This document shows positions 47,129 through 56,167 of a stretch of 64,000 bases of DNA, one piece after another. The position numbers were made by a program, and so were the translations under genes. The notes below the pieces were generated by a model. That model was not told the DNA's origin, searched no databases, and worked only from the letters and a program-made list of their open reading frames with translations. Source of the DNA: CAVPHV01 sp963821095 (GTDB taxonomy: Bacteria; Actinomycetota; Acidimicrobiia; Spongiisociales; UBA5794); the NCBI GenBank assembly GCA_963821095.1, contig CAWGCJ010000002.1, positions 558,001 through 622,000 on the forward strand. Reading direction: 5' to 3'. Positions within the stretch are counted from its first letter, which is position 1; every line of letters starts with the position of its first letter.

Positions 47129-49006
47129 TTGGCTGAAGATACTCTTACCGCACCGGTCGAACGCGAGCAGCGCGACCGAGTCGTCATTCGATTCGCCGGC
47201 GACTCCGGCGACGGTATGCAGCTCGCCGGAACGCAATTCACGGCGGCATCCGCCATGTTCGGCAATGATCTCGCCACCTTCCCCAATTTCCCGGCTGAGA
47301 TCCGCGCCCCACAGGGCACACTGCCGGGAGTCTCCTCGTTCCAGGTCCACATCGCCGACTGGGACATCCTCACACCGGGCGATAGCCCCGACGTCCTCGT
47401 TGCGATGAACCCGGCGGCGCTCCAGTCCAACTTGGGCGACCTGCGCATTGGCGGCTTGCTGCTCATCAACGAGGACGCCTTTGTGGAGCGCAACCTGGCC
47501 AAGGCGGGATACGAGGTCAGCCCACTCACCGACGGCAGCCTCGACGCCTACCACGTGCTCACCGCCAAGATGGAGGAACTCACGAAACTCGCCGTCAAAG
47601 ACACCGGCGTCAAGGGACGAGCCACGCTGCGTTCGAAGAACTTCTTTGCCTTGGGTTTGATCTCCTGGATGTTCACCCGGCCGCTCGAACCCGTCATCGA
47701 CTGGGTTGAAACCAAGTTCGGCATAGACCAGCCGGTCGGCCTGGCCAACATCGCAGCCCTCAAGGCCGGATACAACTACGGCATCACCACCGATGCCTTC
47801 CATCACACCTATGAGATCCTGCCCGCCAAGTTGCCATTCGGCACCTACACCAACGTGACCGGCAACCAGGCGCTCGCCTGGGGACTCATCGCCGGCGCCC
47901 AGGCTGCTGCCGTCCCCCTGTTCTACGGTTCCTACCCCATCACACCGGCGACGAGCATTCTCGAGGAGTTGGCCAAGCGCAAGAATTTTGGCGTGCGTAC
48001 CTTCCAAGCCGAAGACGAAATCGCCGCCGTCGGCATCGCGCTTGGCGCCTCCTTCGCCGGGCATCTCGGCGTCACCGGCACGTCGGGGCCTGGGGTGGCT
48101 CTCAAGAGCGAAACGATCTCTTTGGCGTTCAGCACCGAACTGCCGTTGATTGTGATCAACGTCCAGCGCGCCGGTCCTTCAACCGGGTTGCCGACCAAGG
48201 TTGAGCAGTCCGACCTGCTCTTCACGCTCTACGGTCGTCACGGGGAAGCACCCCTGCCGGTGATCGCGGTGCAGTCGCCGAGCGATGCCTACGAGGTCGC
48301 CGTTGAAGCCGCCCGGATCGCCACCAAGTACATGACGCCGGTGATGCTGCTCTCCGACGGCTACATCGCCAACAGCTCAGAGCCGTGGCGCCTGCCCGAC
48401 GGCGAAGACTTGCCGGACAACCAGGTGACGTACACCACCGCGCCAAACGGGCCAGACGGCTCCTTCCTCCCCTACGCCCGAGATCCCGAGACGATGGCAC
48501 GGCCGTGGGCGGTTCCCGGCACACCGGGGCTCGAGCATCGCATCGGCGGCCTGGAGAAACAGAACCTGACCGGCAACGTCTCGTACAGCCCACAGAACCA
48601 CGAACTCATGACCGAACTGCGCGAGGAGAAACTCCGGCGCATTGCGGCCGAAATCCCGCTCGTTGAGGTCCACGGTGCAGAGGATGCCGACCTGTTGGTG
48701 ATCGGCTGGGGCTCGACGTTTGGTGCTATCCGGGCCGGCGTGAACAACGTCAACGGCAGCGGCGCCAATGTCGCCCACGTCCAGTTGCGGTATCTCAACC
48801 CCTTCCCGACCAATCTCGGGGACATCATTGCGAGCTATCCGAAGGTACTGGTTCCCGAGCTCAACCGTGGCCAGTTATCGAGGTTGTTGCGAGCGGAGTA
48901 CCTGGTCCCCGCATTGAGCTATCCCAAGATCCAGGGAGTCCCATTCAAGGCTTCCGAGATCGCCGCCAAGATCCTGGAGATCCTCGACACCAAGGAAAAC
49001 GCATGA
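47129..49006 (+). CDS. korA: 2-oxoacid:ferredoxin oxidoreductase alpha subunit (gamma-alpha fusion), KorA type
   Basis: Subunit of the CoA-dependent 2-oxoglutarate (or other 2-oxoacid) ferredoxin oxidoreductase. 625 residues. The gamma domain comes first (VVIRFAGDSGDGMQLAGTQF, FPAEIRAPQGTLPGVSSFQV), then the alpha domain (FYGSYPITPATSILEELAKR, QAEDEIAAVGIALGASFAG, TGTSGPGVALKSETISLAFS). I set the start at TTG 47129 because AGGAG (47118-47122) is 6 bases before it; a TTG at 47108 has no such site. Overlaps korB by 4 bases. Confidence 0.95.
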   Translation: MAEDTLTAPVEREQRDRVVIRFAGDSGDGMQLAGTQFTAASAMFGNDLATFPNFPAEIRAPQGTLPGVSSFQVHIADWDILTPGDSPDVLVAMNPAALQSNLGDLRIGGLLLINEDAFVERNLAKAGYEVSPLTDGSLDAYHVLTAKMEELTKLAVKDTGVKGRATLRSKNFFALGLISWMFTRPLEPVIDWVETKFGIDQPVGLANIAALKAGYNYGITTDAFHHTYEILPAKLPFGTYTNVTGNQALAWGLIAGAQAAAVPLFYGSYPITPATSILEELAKRKNFGVRTFQAEDEIAAVGIALGASFAGHLGVTGTSGPGVALKSETISLAFSTELPLIVINVQRAGPSTGLPTKVEQSDLLFTLYGRHGEAPLPVIAVQSPSDAYEVAVEAARIATKYMTPVMLLSDGYIANSSEPWRLPDGEDLPDNQVTYTTAPNGPDGSFLPYARDPETMARPWAVPGTPGLEHRIGGLEKQNLTGNVSYSPQNHELMTELREEKLRRIAAEIPLVEVHGAEDADLLVIGWGSTFGAIRAGVNNVNGSGANVAHVQLRYLNPFPTNLGDIIASYPKVLVPELNRGQLSRLLRAEYLVPALSYPKIQGVPFKASEIAAKILEILDTKENA

Positions 49007-50019
49007 GCGACACCGCAACCCGCTTCGAACGCAGCGACTTCCAGTCGGACCAAGAAGTGCGATGGTGCCCGGGGTGTGGCGACTACACCATCCTCGCCTC
49101 GGTGCAGTCATATCTGGCCACCTTGGACATCGATCGCGACAAGCACGTGTTCGTGTCTGGGATCGGATGCTCGTCGCGCTTCCCGTACTACATGGCGACC
49201 TATGGCATTCACTCGGTGCACGGCCGCGCCCCCGCAATTGCGTCGGGCCTGGCAACAGCCAATCCGGACTTGAAGGTTTGGGTGATCACCGGCGACGGCG
49301 ACGCCCTCTCGATCGGCGGCAACCACCTGATCCATGCGATGCGGCGCAACGTGAACCTGAACATCCTGTTGTTCAACAACCAGATCTACGGACTCACCAA
49401 GGGTCAATACTCGCCGACCTCTGAGGTCGGGAAGCGGACCAAGAGCAGCCCGATGGGTTCGATCGACTACCCGTTCAACCCGGTCAGCCTGGCACTCGGC
49501 GCCGAGGCGACGTTTGTGGCTCGCACCATCGACATGGACCGCCCGCACACGGCTCGCATGCTCCAAGCGGCATTCGAGCACCGGGGATCGTCCTTGATCG
49601 AGATCTACCAGAACTGCAATGTGTTCAACGACAAGGCGTTCATCCAACTCACCGGCAGGGAAGAACGCGACGAGAACCGCATCATGCTCGAGACAGGTGA
49701 GCCGGTGACCTTCGGGCCCGACAACAACATGGGCGTCGTCATCGACGGAGCGGTTGCCCGCATCGTCGCCGTCGCCGATGTCGGCCTCGAGGCGATCCAC
49801 GTGCACGACCCGTCGAACCCCAACCCAGCGGTGGCATTTGCCCTCAGCCGGCTCTCCCACGGCCCTCTCGGACCAACCCCGATCGGTGTCTTCCGAAGCG
49901 TTGAGCGTGAAACCTACGGGGAGGCCATGCAGGAGCAGTTGATCGCAGCCCAAGCCGCCCAGGGCCCCGGCGACATCAATGCGCTGCTGCGCTCGGCCGG
50001 CACGTGGACGGTCGAGTAG
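49003..50019 (+). CDS. korB: 2-oxoacid:ferredoxin oxidoreductase beta subunit, KorB type
   Basis: Holds thiamine diphosphate and a 4Fe-4S cluster. 338 residues. Cysteines WCPGCGDYTIL and GIGCSSRFPYYM bind the cluster, the TPP motif is GDGDALSIGGNHLIHAMRRN, then NNQIYGLTKGQYSPTSE. The KGQ.SPT and IEIYQNCNVFNDKAF segments fit the Kor subgroup that replaces or supplements the NAD-linked 2-oxoglutarate dehydrogenase in many actinobacteria. Works with korA. Confidence 0.95.
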   Translation: MSDTATRFERSDFQSDQEVRWCPGCGDYTILASVQSYLATLDIDRDKHVFVSGIGCSSRFPYYMATYGIHSVHGRAPAIASGLATANPDLKVWVITGDGDALSIGGNHLIHAMRRNVNLNILLFNNQIYGLTKGQYSPTSEVGKRTKSSPMGSIDYPFNPVSLALGAEATFVARTIDMDRPHTARMLQAAFEHRGSSLIEIYQNCNVFNDKAFIQLTGREERDENRIMLETGEPVTFGPDNNMGVVIDGAVARIVAVADVGLEAIHVHDPSNPNPAVAFALSRLSHGPLGPTPIGVFRSVERETYGEAMQEQLIAAQAAQGPGDINALLRSAGTWTVE

Positions 50020-50028
50020 CTCGGACCA

Positions 50029-50547
50029 CTAGGTAGTAAGCCTGGCGAGGTCCCGGGCCCGCTCCATCCAGGATGGACCCGCCGCCCTGAAGGGCTCGTC
50101 GTTGCGCTGCACGGCGATGGCCACCTGTGCGGTGGCGGCTCTGGCTTGGTCGACCAGTCGGTCGGGATAGCGGTAGCGAACCTGATGGTCGAGGAATTCG
50201 TCCTCGTCGAGCACCTCGACCTCGCCGTCGAAGCGGCGTACCACATCAAGGTCGAGATCGACCATTGTGACCCGATCGCCTTCCCACTTGGCCGGCGTGA
50301 TGATGTCGACATACACCTCGTTGCGACCGCCGTCGCTCCAAATCGAGGTCCACCACGTGTTCTCCGTGATCAACTTCACGACGATACGGTTCGAGAGCTT
50401 GACCGGTTCTTCGCCACGCTGGAACGGCATGCCGGGCGGCGCCCACAGCCAGAGGCCATGTTCGTCCTCGCCGAGTCGGCGCATGGTGAACTGCCAGTGG
50501 ACCTGATCCGGCCACTTCCGGAAGTCGATATGGATGAGCCTATCCAT
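50029..50547 (-). CDS. DUF402 domain protein
   Basis: 172 residues. Reads VHWQFTMRRLGEDEHGLWLW, NTWWTSIWSDGGRNEVYVDI and MVDLDLDVVRRFDGEVEVLD, the beta-barrel pattern of DUF402, then a helical C-terminus. Family members include nucleoside diphosphate phosphatases such as Ntdp/FomD. Converges with korB with a 9-base gap. TAGCGT lies 8 bases before ATG 50547. Confidence 0.88.
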   Translation of the reverse strand: MDRLIHIDFRKWPDQVHWQFTMRRLGEDEHGLWLWAPPGMPFQRGEEPVKLSNRIVVKLITENTWWTSIWSDGGRNEVYVDIITPAKWEGDRVTMVDLDLDVVRRFDGEVEVLDEDEFLDHQVRYRYPDRLVDQARAATAQVAIAVQRNDEPFRAAGPSWMERARDLARLTT

Positions 50548-50555
50548 AGCCCGTG

Positions 50556-50561
50556 ACGCTA
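50556..50561 (-). promoter_or_regulatory. -10 element TAGCGT, leaderless DUF402 gene
   Basis: TAGCGT on the minus strand, 8 bases before ATG 50547. Confidence 0.5.
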
Positions 50562-50578
50562 GTCGCCCGTTGACCCCC

Positions 50579-53500
50579 TTACCTCAGCTCGCCCAGACCG
50601 TCCCCGGCTTCGGCGTCGTCCGCAACACCGGACTTGTCCTGGTGCCAGATCTCGTTGCGAGCGGCGCTGAGACCAGCTTCGCTTCCGTAGATGACGTGGA
50701 TGGCGCCAACATTGATCGCGGCGAGGTCTTCACCTGGAACACCGGCGACGAGGTCGGCGAAGCTATCACCATCAAAGTCCAGGCCGCGCAGCGTCGTTCC
50801 GAAGTGGTCGTAATCTCCGGATGCTCCGGCCAGGCCGTCGTAGCCCGCCTTCCAGAAATCGCTGCCGGCGGCACTGACTCCGCCGACGCGTCCGTAGAGG
50901 ACGATCACTCCGCCGGCCTTCTTGCGCCCGTTGAGCGTCTCGTCGGGAACCCCGATGCTGAGGTCGTTGAAGCCGTCACCATCATGGTCCGCGATCGCGA
51001 GGGCTGCCCCGAAGTGGTCGCCGGCCTGGGCGATGCCCTTGACCCAGGTCAGGTCCTGGTGCCAGATCCGGGCCCCGTCGGTGGTAACCCCATCGTCCCC
51101 GCCCAGCAGTACGTGGACTTGGCCGGCGTTGTTGTCACCGCCGCGCTCTTCACCGGGCACGCCGATGGCGAGATCGGCGGCGCCGTCACCGTCGAGGTCG
51201 CCGGCGGCGATGGCCGCCCCGAACCCATCGTTGCGGTTGGGCTGGCCCTTGACGCCCTTGGTCGTTTGTGACCACCAGTCATCGCCGGTGGCAGACAAAC
51301 CCTGCGCGGTGCCGTAGAGCACGTGGACCACACCCGCGCCGACCTCTCCGTCAACCTTGTCGCCGGGGGCGCCGATGGCGAGATCGAAGAAGCCGTCCTC
51401 GTCGAAGTCGCCTGCGGCGAGTGTCGACCCAAAACCGTCGCCGCCACCGGCGATACCGGTCACGCCGTCGACGTCCTGATGCCAGATTTGGTTGCCGGCG
51501 TCGTCAAGTCCGTCCTCGGTGCCGTAGATGACATTGACGACTCCAGCGCCGGCGTGGCCTCCGGCACGGTCCCCGGGGACACCCACCGCGAGATCATCAA
51601 ACCCGTCGCCGTCGAAGTCCCCGACGGCCAACGCCGAGCCAAACAGGTCGTTGCTGCCGGCGCCACCAATGATCGATCCCACGTCCTGATGCCACATCTG
51701 ATCGTTCGTCGCGCTCAGCCCGGACACGGTTCCGTAGATGACGTTGACCAGGCCCCCCTTCGGGATGGGAGAGCCGATGCTGTCGCCGGGAGTGCCGACG
51801 GCAAGGTCGGCGAACCCGTCGCCGTCAAAATCTCCGGCAGCAAGCGCCTCACCGAAGACGTCGCCGTCCTCACTCGAACTCTCGATGCCGGAAACGTCCT
51901 GATGCCACAGCTGGTCGCCGGCGGCCGAGAGCCCTTCGGATCCTGCGTAGAGCACGTTCACCGCGCCGCCGTCCGTGCCCGCACCGATGTCCTCAAAGGG
52001 AACACCAATGGCAAGGTCGGAATAGCGGTCACCATCGAAGTCCCAGGGAACGAAGCTGCCGCTCGCTTCACATGTCCAGTCTGCCGGCTGGAACCAGAAG
52101 GTCTCCGAGCCACCCTGGTTGCCTCCGAGATGGGCCCGCAGCGTCCCGGCTGGCAGGATCGAGAGCAGATCGGGACGACCGTCACCGTCATAGTCGCCCA
52201 TGTCGTAATGGCCCTCCTGAGCGGCCGTGGCGCCTGTGCTGAGGTTCAGCGGGGCATCGTCGTAGCCGCCGGCACCGTCGATCACATGCAGCGCCACAAC
52301 TCCGTCGACTCGAATCACCACGAGATCGGGGATCCCGTCGGCGTCATGGTCGGCCAGCGAGAAGCGCCACTTGGCCGCGTCGGCCGTGCCGCTCATCTGC
52401 GTCGTCACGTCGACCAGCTTGGTGGTGAATCCGCCCGCACCGCTCCACACCTCGAGCCGGGTTTGGTTCTTGTGATGGACGACGTAAAGGTCGGGCAGGC
52501 CGTCGCGGTTGTAGTCGGCGGCGCCAAAACTCATGACCTCTCCGGGGACAACGCCGGTCGCCAGCGTCTCGACCTCCAGGTACTCGGTCGCGTAGGGGTG
52601 CACCCGAATCCGGATGGGGTTGCGCGAGGTGTCGATCACCCAGACGTCGGGGTGGGCATCGCCGTCGTAGTCGGCAACGAGGACCTCGCCGTCGACGGCG
52701 GCACCGTCCGGGACCACGGCCTGCGACACCCCACATTGCAGGAAGTCTCTGCTGGAGCGGGCGTATTCGATCAGTAGGTCTTGGGCGCCATACGGTTTGA
52801 CCCGGTAGAGGTCGGGAGCTCCGTCGCGATTGCCGTCGAGGAATCCGTAGGACAACTCGGGGTCGAGGCTGCCGAACGCGGTCTTCCCACTGAATCCCAC
52901 CTGGGTGTAGTCGCCGGCCGAGGTACTCGGCGGGAAGGGACCCGGAACATCGTCGTAGCCCGGGGTTGCCTTGGGACCCTTCCATGAGAAGTGCATGGGG
53001 TCTTTGATCGTCTGCCAGTCGCCACCCCAACAGAAGCCTGCATCGCGCCAAGCCGAGACGTACCACTGGGGCATGTCGGTGATCAGTCGGTTGTCACCTG
53101 AATACGGGTTCGTGTCGGAATTGATGTCGATCGTTGCGCCAAACGAGTGGGTCGACATGCGGTAGCTGCCACCGATGCGGCGCCACACGAACGTCCCGAT
53201 ATGCCGAGCTTCGTAGTAGTTGCCCTTGGCCTGCTCTGCGGCGAGATTTGCCGTCACCTGCTGAAAGGCGGGGAGGGCCCGCACGTGAACGGAACGCACC
53301 GCGCCTCCGCTCATCGGAACCGTCCAGCTGACCATGGATCCGCTGACGTCGCCGTAGTCACGCCCGAAGAAGTCACCCCAAGGTCCGCGAACCTGATGAT
53401 TCGATGGGAGGGAGCGGTTCGCCGACGAGTTGGTCGTGCTGTAGGGAGTGCCTACCCCATCGGGTTCGAAACACCCAGCCGACTCATTGAAGAACGGTGA

Positions 53501-53701
53501 GATGAGTCCCGACCCGACCGAGTTCAACTCGTCTTCGTGATCGTGCGAGAAGAACCCGTCTTCGGGGTCTTCCGGTGGGTGGCCGTCGGCATACTCGACG
53601 GGTTCCTCCTCCAAGTCCGTGGCGATTCCGGGCGCGGCGCCCACCACGAGCATGAGCACGGCAAGGACGGCTAGGACTTTGAGCCTGAGTGAGATTCGCA
53701 T
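50579..53701 (-). CDS. secreted M15-type peptidase fused to FG-GAP/VCBS repeats
   Basis: 1040 residues from ATG 53701 (AAGGGG upstream). Signal peptide: LKVLAVLAVLMLVVGAAPGIA. An M15/VanY-like peptidase domain at about residues 125-245 has MSTHSFGATIDINSDTNPY (H185, D192) and DPMHFSW (H237), the zinc ligands of D-Ala-D-Ala or L-Ala-D-Glu cleaving enzymes. From about residue 330 there are first VCBS-type repeats, then at least seven FG-GAP units of the form AAGDFDGDGFADLAVGTPGD, each with a Ca2+-binding DxDGDG loop and followed by INVIYGTEDGL-like strands and WHQD. These fold as a beta-propeller that binds other surface partners. No anchor is seen at the C-terminus. Confidence 0.92.
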   Translation of the reverse strand: MRISLRLKVLAVLAVLMLVVGAAPGIATDLEEEPVEYADGHPPEDPEDGFFSHDHEDELNSVGSGLISPFFNESAGCFEPDGVGTPYSTTNSSANRSLPSNHQVRGPWGDFFGRDYGDVSGSMVSWTVPMSGGAVRSVHVRALPAFQQVTANLAAEQAKGNYYEARHIGTFVWRRIGGSYRMSTHSFGATIDINSDTNPYSGDNRLITDMPQWYVSAWRDAGFCWGGDWQTIKDPMHFSWKGPKATPGYDDVPGPFPPSTSAGDYTQVGFSGKTAFGSLDPELSYGFLDGNRDGAPDLYRVKPYGAQDLLIEYARSSRDFLQCGVSQAVVPDGAAVDGEVLVADYDGDAHPDVWVIDTSRNPIRIRVHPYATEYLEVETLATGVVPGEVMSFGAADYNRDGLPDLYVVHHKNQTRLEVWSGAGGFTTKLVDVTTQMSGTADAAKWRFSLADHDADGIPDLVVIRVDGVVALHVIDGAGGYDDAPLNLSTGATAAQEGHYDMGDYDGDGRPDLLSILPAGTLRAHLGGNQGGSETFWFQPADWTCEASGSFVPWDFDGDRYSDLAIGVPFEDIGAGTDGGAVNVLYAGSEGLSAAGDQLWHQDVSGIESSSEDGDVFGEALAAGDFDGDGFADLAVGTPGDSIGSPIPKGGLVNVIYGTVSGLSATNDQMWHQDVGSIIGGAGSNDLFGSALAVGDFDGDGFDDLAVGVPGDRAGGHAGAGVVNVIYGTEDGLDDAGNQIWHQDVDGVTGIAGGGDGFGSTLAAGDFDEDGFFDLAIGAPGDKVDGEVGAGVVHVLYGTAQGLSATGDDWWSQTTKGVKGQPNRNDGFGAAIAAGDLDGDGAADLAIGVPGEERGGDNNAGQVHVLLGGDDGVTTDGARIWHQDLTWVKGIAQAGDHFGAALAIADHDGDGFNDLSIGVPDETLNGRKKAGGVIVLYGRVGGVSAAGSDFWKAGYDGLAGASGDYDHFGTTLRGLDFDGDSFADLVAGVPGEDLAAINVGAIHVIYGSEAGLSAARNEIWHQDKSGVADDAEAGDGLGELR

Positions 53702-53757
53702 GGTCCCCTTCTCGCATTGGATCGGCACACAAAACCTGGACCTGAAGGAACCGGATC

Positions 53758-53773
53758 GTAGTGTATCCACTAC
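53758..53773. promoter_or_regulatory. palindrome over the -10 of the M15/FG-GAP gene
   Basis: GTAGTG-TATC-CACTAC, a perfect six-base inverted repeat. It contains TACACT on the minus strand (53760-53765), the likely -10 about 60 bases before ATG 53701. A repressor bound here would block the promoter. Confidence 0.4.
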
Positions 53774-53793
53774 TCCAAGTAATCGGATGTCTC

Positions 53794-54792
53794 TCAGCGC
53801 GACAACGGTGGAATGCGGGCGGCTTCTGCCTGCGGCGACCCAAAAAGAAAACCGGTGCCCCAGGCCAAATGCATGGTCGGAAGCACGATCGGCACCAACA
53901 GCGTTCCCGGCTCACCACGCTGGGCGGAGACTACCGAGGTGACCAGCACCGCGCCGCCGTAGGCCGCGGGCACCATCAACCCGAGCCGGCGGTGACCCGC
54001 TAGAGCGAGCCCGACGGACAAGCCAAGCCCAATGACAAACGCCACCGGGATGAGCTGGCGCAGCCGAATCGAATCTGGATGACGCCGGGCCACTACCCGC
54101 TTCCAGGCTCCGTACTGCCAGTACTGACGCCACAACCCCGTCAACGAGTCACGTGGCTGGTAAGTGACCCGCAGTTTGGGATCGAAGTACACCAGTCCCC
54201 CGCCGGCCGCGATACGGTGGTTCAATTCGTAGTCCTGATTCCGCAGCAACGACTCGTCGAACAACCCTGAACGGCACAGACCGTCGCGCCGAAATACGCC
54301 CAGGTATACCGTCTCGGCCGGTCCCGGCTCACCGCCGACCCGATACGTCGCGCCACCGGCGCCGAGTAGCGACCTCATGGCGCTGGCGACCGCTCGGGAG
54401 AACGTGCCACGCCCTTGCGGATCCTGAATCCCACCGACATTGTCGGCGCCCACTTCCTCGAGCACGTCGACCGCACGGGCAACATACCCAGCGGGAAGTT
54501 CGGCGTGAGCGTCGCACCGCACGATGACGTCACCGCGGCTCGCCACAATGGCAGCGTTGAGACCGGCCGGCGTCGTCCGAGCCGGATTGTCGACCATGCG
54601 CACCCGTCCGTCGCTGGCGGAGATCTTGGCCAGTACTTCCCGAGTCCCGTCGGTACTCATGGCGTCGGCCACCACCACCTCGAGTTCCCCGCCGTACTCC
54701 TGCGCAAGCACGCTGGCAACGGCCGCTTCAATGGCGTCGACCTCGTCGCGCACCGGAATGATCACGGAAACCGCAGGAATACCTTCGGTCAC
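53794..54792 (-). CDS. family 2 glycosyltransferase
   Basis: 332 residues from GTG 54792. AVSVIIPVRDEVDAIEAAVA opens the GT-A fold, VVADAMSTDGTREVL follows, and VIVRCDAHAELPAGYVA holds the DxH/DxD metal site. LRNQDYELNHRIAAGGGLVY supplies the base region and RDSLTGLWRQYWQYGAWKRV the QxxRW-like motif. C-terminal membrane segments (VAFVIGLGLSVGLALA, LVPIVLPTMHLAWGTGFLFG) put it at the inner membrane. It overlaps the upstream sugar transferase by 4 bases (GTGA), so both build one polysaccharide. Confidence 0.93.
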   Translation of the reverse strand: MTEGIPAVSVIIPVRDEVDAIEAAVASVLAQEYGGELEVVVADAMSTDGTREVLAKISASDGRVRMVDNPARTTPAGLNAAIVASRGDVIVRCDAHAELPAGYVARAVDVLEEVGADNVGGIQDPQGRGTFSRAVASAMRSLLGAGGATYRVGGEPGPAETVYLGVFRRDGLCRSGLFDESLLRNQDYELNHRIAAGGGLVYFDPKLRVTYQPRDSLTGLWRQYWQYGAWKRVVARRHPDSIRLRQLIPVAFVIGLGLSVGLALAGHRRLGLMVPAAYGGAVLVTSVVSAQRGEPGTLLVPIVLPTMHLAWGTGFLFGSPQAEAARIPPLSR

Positions 54793-56072
54793 TGGGCGCC
54801 AAAGCCGCTGAGGACGGTCCACACCGACCGACCCAAGATCTGCATGTCCAACCACGGGGACATGTGCTTCACGTAGTACAGGTCGTACGTGAGCTTCTCG
54901 ATGGTGTCGGCTTCGTCATCGGCGTAGCCGTAATTGACCTGGGCCCAGCCGGTCACCCCCGGCCGCACGATGGTGCGGTAGGCGTAGAACGGAATCGACT
55001 GCTCGAAGATCTCGGTGAACTCGGGTCGCTCCGGCCGCGGGCCGACGAGGCTGAGATCACCCTTGAGCACGTTGAGCAGCTGCGGAATCTCATCGATTCT
55101 GAAGCGGCGCAACACCCGGCCGACTCGAGTGAGCCGATCGTCACCGACGGCCGCAAACTGCGGGCCGTGGCGTTCGGCGTCGAGCACCATCGTCCTGAAC
55201 TTGTAGAGCGTGAACAACTCACCACCCCGGCCGACCCGACGCTGCCGGTAGATGGCGGGCCCTCTGGAGTCCACTTTGACGGCCACCGTGATCAACGCCC
55301 CCATCACAGCCCAGACCGGGGCGGTGATGACGGTGAGCAGAATGTCGAAGAATCGCTTGAAGGGCGCGTATTCGTTCCGTGAGACCGGAGCCGACAACTC
55401 CCAGCCTTCTGCCAGGTGCACCATCGGGAGTCGCCCGGTGTATTCCTCATACACCGTGGACAGCGGACTCACCGGATACCCCGCCAGATTCCACGAAGAA
55501 ACGAACTGTGCCATCTGGTCGGACATCACCGGGCGAAGATCGACCACCAGGGTCACATCCGCCTCGGGATTCGACGGCGGATCGCCCGCCGGGTCGTACA
55601 CCGCGAGCACGTCGGCGTGAGCTGCGCTGCGCAAATCATCGGCGAGGCTCTTCTCGCCCGTGACAAGAATCAGCCGTTCCGTCCAAGGGCGGCGACGCCG
55701 CAGGGCACGATGGCCCAGGGCACCTATCAGGAACACACCAAACGTGTAGGCGAGGAAGGTCCGGGAGAAATAGAAGTCGCGGGCAATGACGAGGCCCGCC
55801 GCGGTGAACGCTGCGGTGAAACCGACAATGGCAATGGCACGCCCATATGAGGGCCGGGGTGCTCCCTGGGCCCACATGCGCAGACTTCCGTACGACCCAA
55901 TCAGCAGGCCCCCCACCCCAAGCGCGAGCAAGGGCCAGATCGAAGCCCCGCCGGGGGGATTGGCTTCCCACGGCAGCGGAGACCCGAACACAACCAGCGA
56001 CGCGACCACGAAGCCGAGAACCAGGGCTACCAGGTCACTGATCAGAACCGAGAGCAAGAAGCGTCTGCGCAT
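54789..56072 (-). CDS. polyprenyl-phosphate sugar phosphotransferase (WbaP/WcaJ type)
   Basis: 427 residues. It puts the first sugar-1-phosphate on undecaprenyl phosphate to start exopolysaccharide or O-antigen-like chains. Four to five N-terminal membrane segments (SDLVALVLGFVVASLVVFGS and others) and a CoA-binding-like middle domain come before the catalytic domain: KRFFDILLTVITAPVWAVMG, VDSRGPAIYRQRRVGRGGEL, LRRFRIDEIPQLLNVLKGDL, SLVGPRPERPEF, VRPGVTGWAQVNY. All signature motifs of the bacterial sugar transferase family are present. Confidence 0.95.
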   Translation of the reverse strand: MRRRFLLSVLISDLVALVLGFVVASLVVFGSPLPWEANPPGGASIWPLLALGVGGLLIGSYGSLRMWAQGAPRPSYGRAIAIVGFTAAFTAAGLVIARDFYFSRTFLAYTFGVFLIGALGHRALRRRRPWTERLILVTGEKSLADDLRSAAHADVLAVYDPAGDPPSNPEADVTLVVDLRPVMSDQMAQFVSSWNLAGYPVSPLSTVYEEYTGRLPMVHLAEGWELSAPVSRNEYAPFKRFFDILLTVITAPVWAVMGALITVAVKVDSRGPAIYRQRRVGRGGELFTLYKFRTMVLDAERHGPQFAAVGDDRLTRVGRVLRRFRIDEIPQLLNVLKGDLSLVGPRPERPEFTEIFEQSIPFYAYRTIVRPGVTGWAQVNYGYADDEADTIEKLTYDLYYVKHMSPWLDMQILGRSVWTVLSGFGAQ

Positions 56073-56154
56073 CAGTGTTCGGAAGAATACCGCGGCAGGA
56101 AGGGATTGGGTTCACAAACGCGACGCCACCCCTTCGCCGGCGGGCTGTTTCCGC

Positions 56155-56160
56155 TACGCT
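56155..56160 (+). promoter_or_regulatory. -10 element TACGCT, leaderless SRPBCC gene
   Basis: TACGCT, 7 bases, then ATG 56168. Confidence 0.5.
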
Positions 56161-56167
56161 CCCTCCG

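Noticed and set aside
46736..48064. 442-codon minus-strand open frame
   Set aside because: Antisense to amidase end and korA; no family motif, while both plus-strand genes have theirs.
51000..52100. Possible tandem-repeat or CRISPR-like array
   Set aside because: The repeats are degenerate, in frame and coding (FG-GAP units); there are no constant repeats with unique spacers.
51323..52777. 484-codon plus-strand open frame
   Set aside because: Antisense to the FG-GAP repeats; its own repeats only mirror the DxDGDG codons of the real gene.
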